Source: Nitrospinota bacterium (lineage in GTDB: Bacteria; Nitrospirota; Nitrospiria; Nitrospirales; UBA8639). Taken from it: DNA of 33,255 bases. The stretch lies in NCBI GenBank assembly GCA_022572725.1, contig JACZVJ010000024.1, positions 1-33,255 on the forward strand, written 5' to 3'. This document shows, one piece after another, positions 32,896-33,255 of this stretch. A program made the translations under genes and the position numbers. Below the pieces are notes generated by a model that saw nothing but the letters and a program-made list of their open reading frames with translations, made no database searches and was not told where the DNA came from. Every line of letters starts with the position of its first letter. The stretch's first letter is position 1.

Positions 32896-33255
32896 TTACC
32901 GATTACTGATGAACGTTTGGAGGTTTGGGAGTCCAAGCAGAGCGCTGCCAAGAGCCTGGCTTTGAGTTTGGAGTGATCCTAACAGCACCTCTAATCGTTG
33001 AAATTTTTCTAAGGTGCGTTGCTCAAACAGGGCCACGGCGGCCGCCTTGGTCGCAATGTCGGCGTCAAGATCTTCGAGGGAATCGCTAATGCCGTCCTGC
33101 CGAATCTTAATGGTCCCACTATCGGTATTGACCGCAGCCTCTAACACAATCTCCATTCGATCGGCGATCCCCGAAGAGACCGTGATGGTTCCAAAGCTCC
33201 CGGTCGTGCTGACCTCGGCTTTGATGGAAAGCCCCTTGTCCCCAAATCCCGAGGT
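32896..33255 (-). CDS. fliD: Flagellar filament cap protein FliD, C-terminal part (cut by window edge)
   Basis: The frame is open to the right window edge, so only the last 119 residues are visible. They include GLSIKAEVSTTGSFGTITVS, IADRMEIVLEAAVNTDSGT, then the C-terminal coiled coil LEDLDADIATKAAAVALFEQ and RTLEKFQRLEVLLGSLQTQS, ending near FISNR. The coiled coil DLDxxIxxxxxxxxxxExxLxxxFxxLE and the final Gln/Leu-rich stretch are typical of the FliD C-terminus, which contacts neighbouring cap subunits. FliD caps the filament tip and promotes flagellin polymerisation. fliS follows. Confidence 0.87.
   Translation of the reverse strand, partial: TSGFGDKGLSIKAEVSTTGSFGTITVSSGIADRMEIVLEAAVNTDSGTIKIRQDGISDSLEDLDADIATKAAAVALFEQRTLEKFQRLEVLLGSLQTQSQALGSALLGLPNLQTFISNR

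Noticed and set aside
1-33255. CRISPR arrays, tRNA or rRNA genes
   Set aside because: No regularly spaced direct repeats and no tRNA- or rRNA-like sequence was noticed on reading; an Infernal or tRNAscan run would be decisive.

Overview
The window looks like a chromosomal segment of a Nitrospira-like bacterium (phylum Nitrospirota). This is an inference. It rests on a Gram-negative lipid A/heptose gene set using LpxI rather than LpxH, on the style of the proteins, and on palindromic GCAGGATGTTGAAAAAGTCC repeats that I recall as common in Nitrospira genomes. No rRNA or tRNA is present to confirm it.

Left part (1-19367, almost all minus strand): after a decayed ISL3-type transposase at the left edge comes a long outer-membrane and lipopolysaccharide cluster. 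In transcription order it reads bamA, an OmpH/Skp-like lipoprotein, fabZ, lpxA, lpxI, a Gfo/Idh oxidoreductase (possible gnnA), lpxB, msbA, a DUF374/LpxJ-type acyltransferase split by a frameshift, waaA, lpxK, waaF, gmhB, a GT9 heptosyltransferase, a WaaE-type GT2 and a GT4. Together these cover lipid A assembly, Kdo addition, flipping by MsbA, heptose core building and outer membrane protein insertion. lpxD and lpxC, usually close by, are not in the window. The cluster is broken by two palindromic repeat elements (4917-5129 and about 16919-17083) and a repeat-rich gap (2641-3155).

Middle (19912-26905, plus strand): lon, thiL and a DUF2062 membrane protein lie close together. They are followed by an HD-domain phosphohydrolase and a REC/HD-GYP response regulator (probable c-di-GMP phosphodiesterase). 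The stop codon of the last gene sits in the terminal repeat of a 169-bp MITE-like element (26902-27070).

Degraded island (27066-28489): this holds a lone repeat end, an out-of-frame copy of the tail of the neighbouring lipoprotein, N- and C-terminal scraps of glycosyltransferases, and a truncated RGP/UDP-arabinopyranose-mutase-like gene. It looks like the remains of a sugar-modification locus.

Right part (28599-33255, minus strand): a flagellar accessory operon reads, in transcription order, fliD (cut by the window edge), fliS, a FliT-like gene, a second short FliS-like gene, a small protein resembling a histidine-kinase dimerisation domain, a PilZ protein and a large FlgO/CsgG-like lipoprotein with a TonB/TolA-like tail.

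I see no clearly new multi-gene system. The most interesting signals are the A9 frameshift in the lpxJ candidate, the CTAG-bounded repeats that abut stop codons, the oxidoreductase inside the lpx cluster, and the FliS-FliT-FliS arrangement with its downstream signalling genes.
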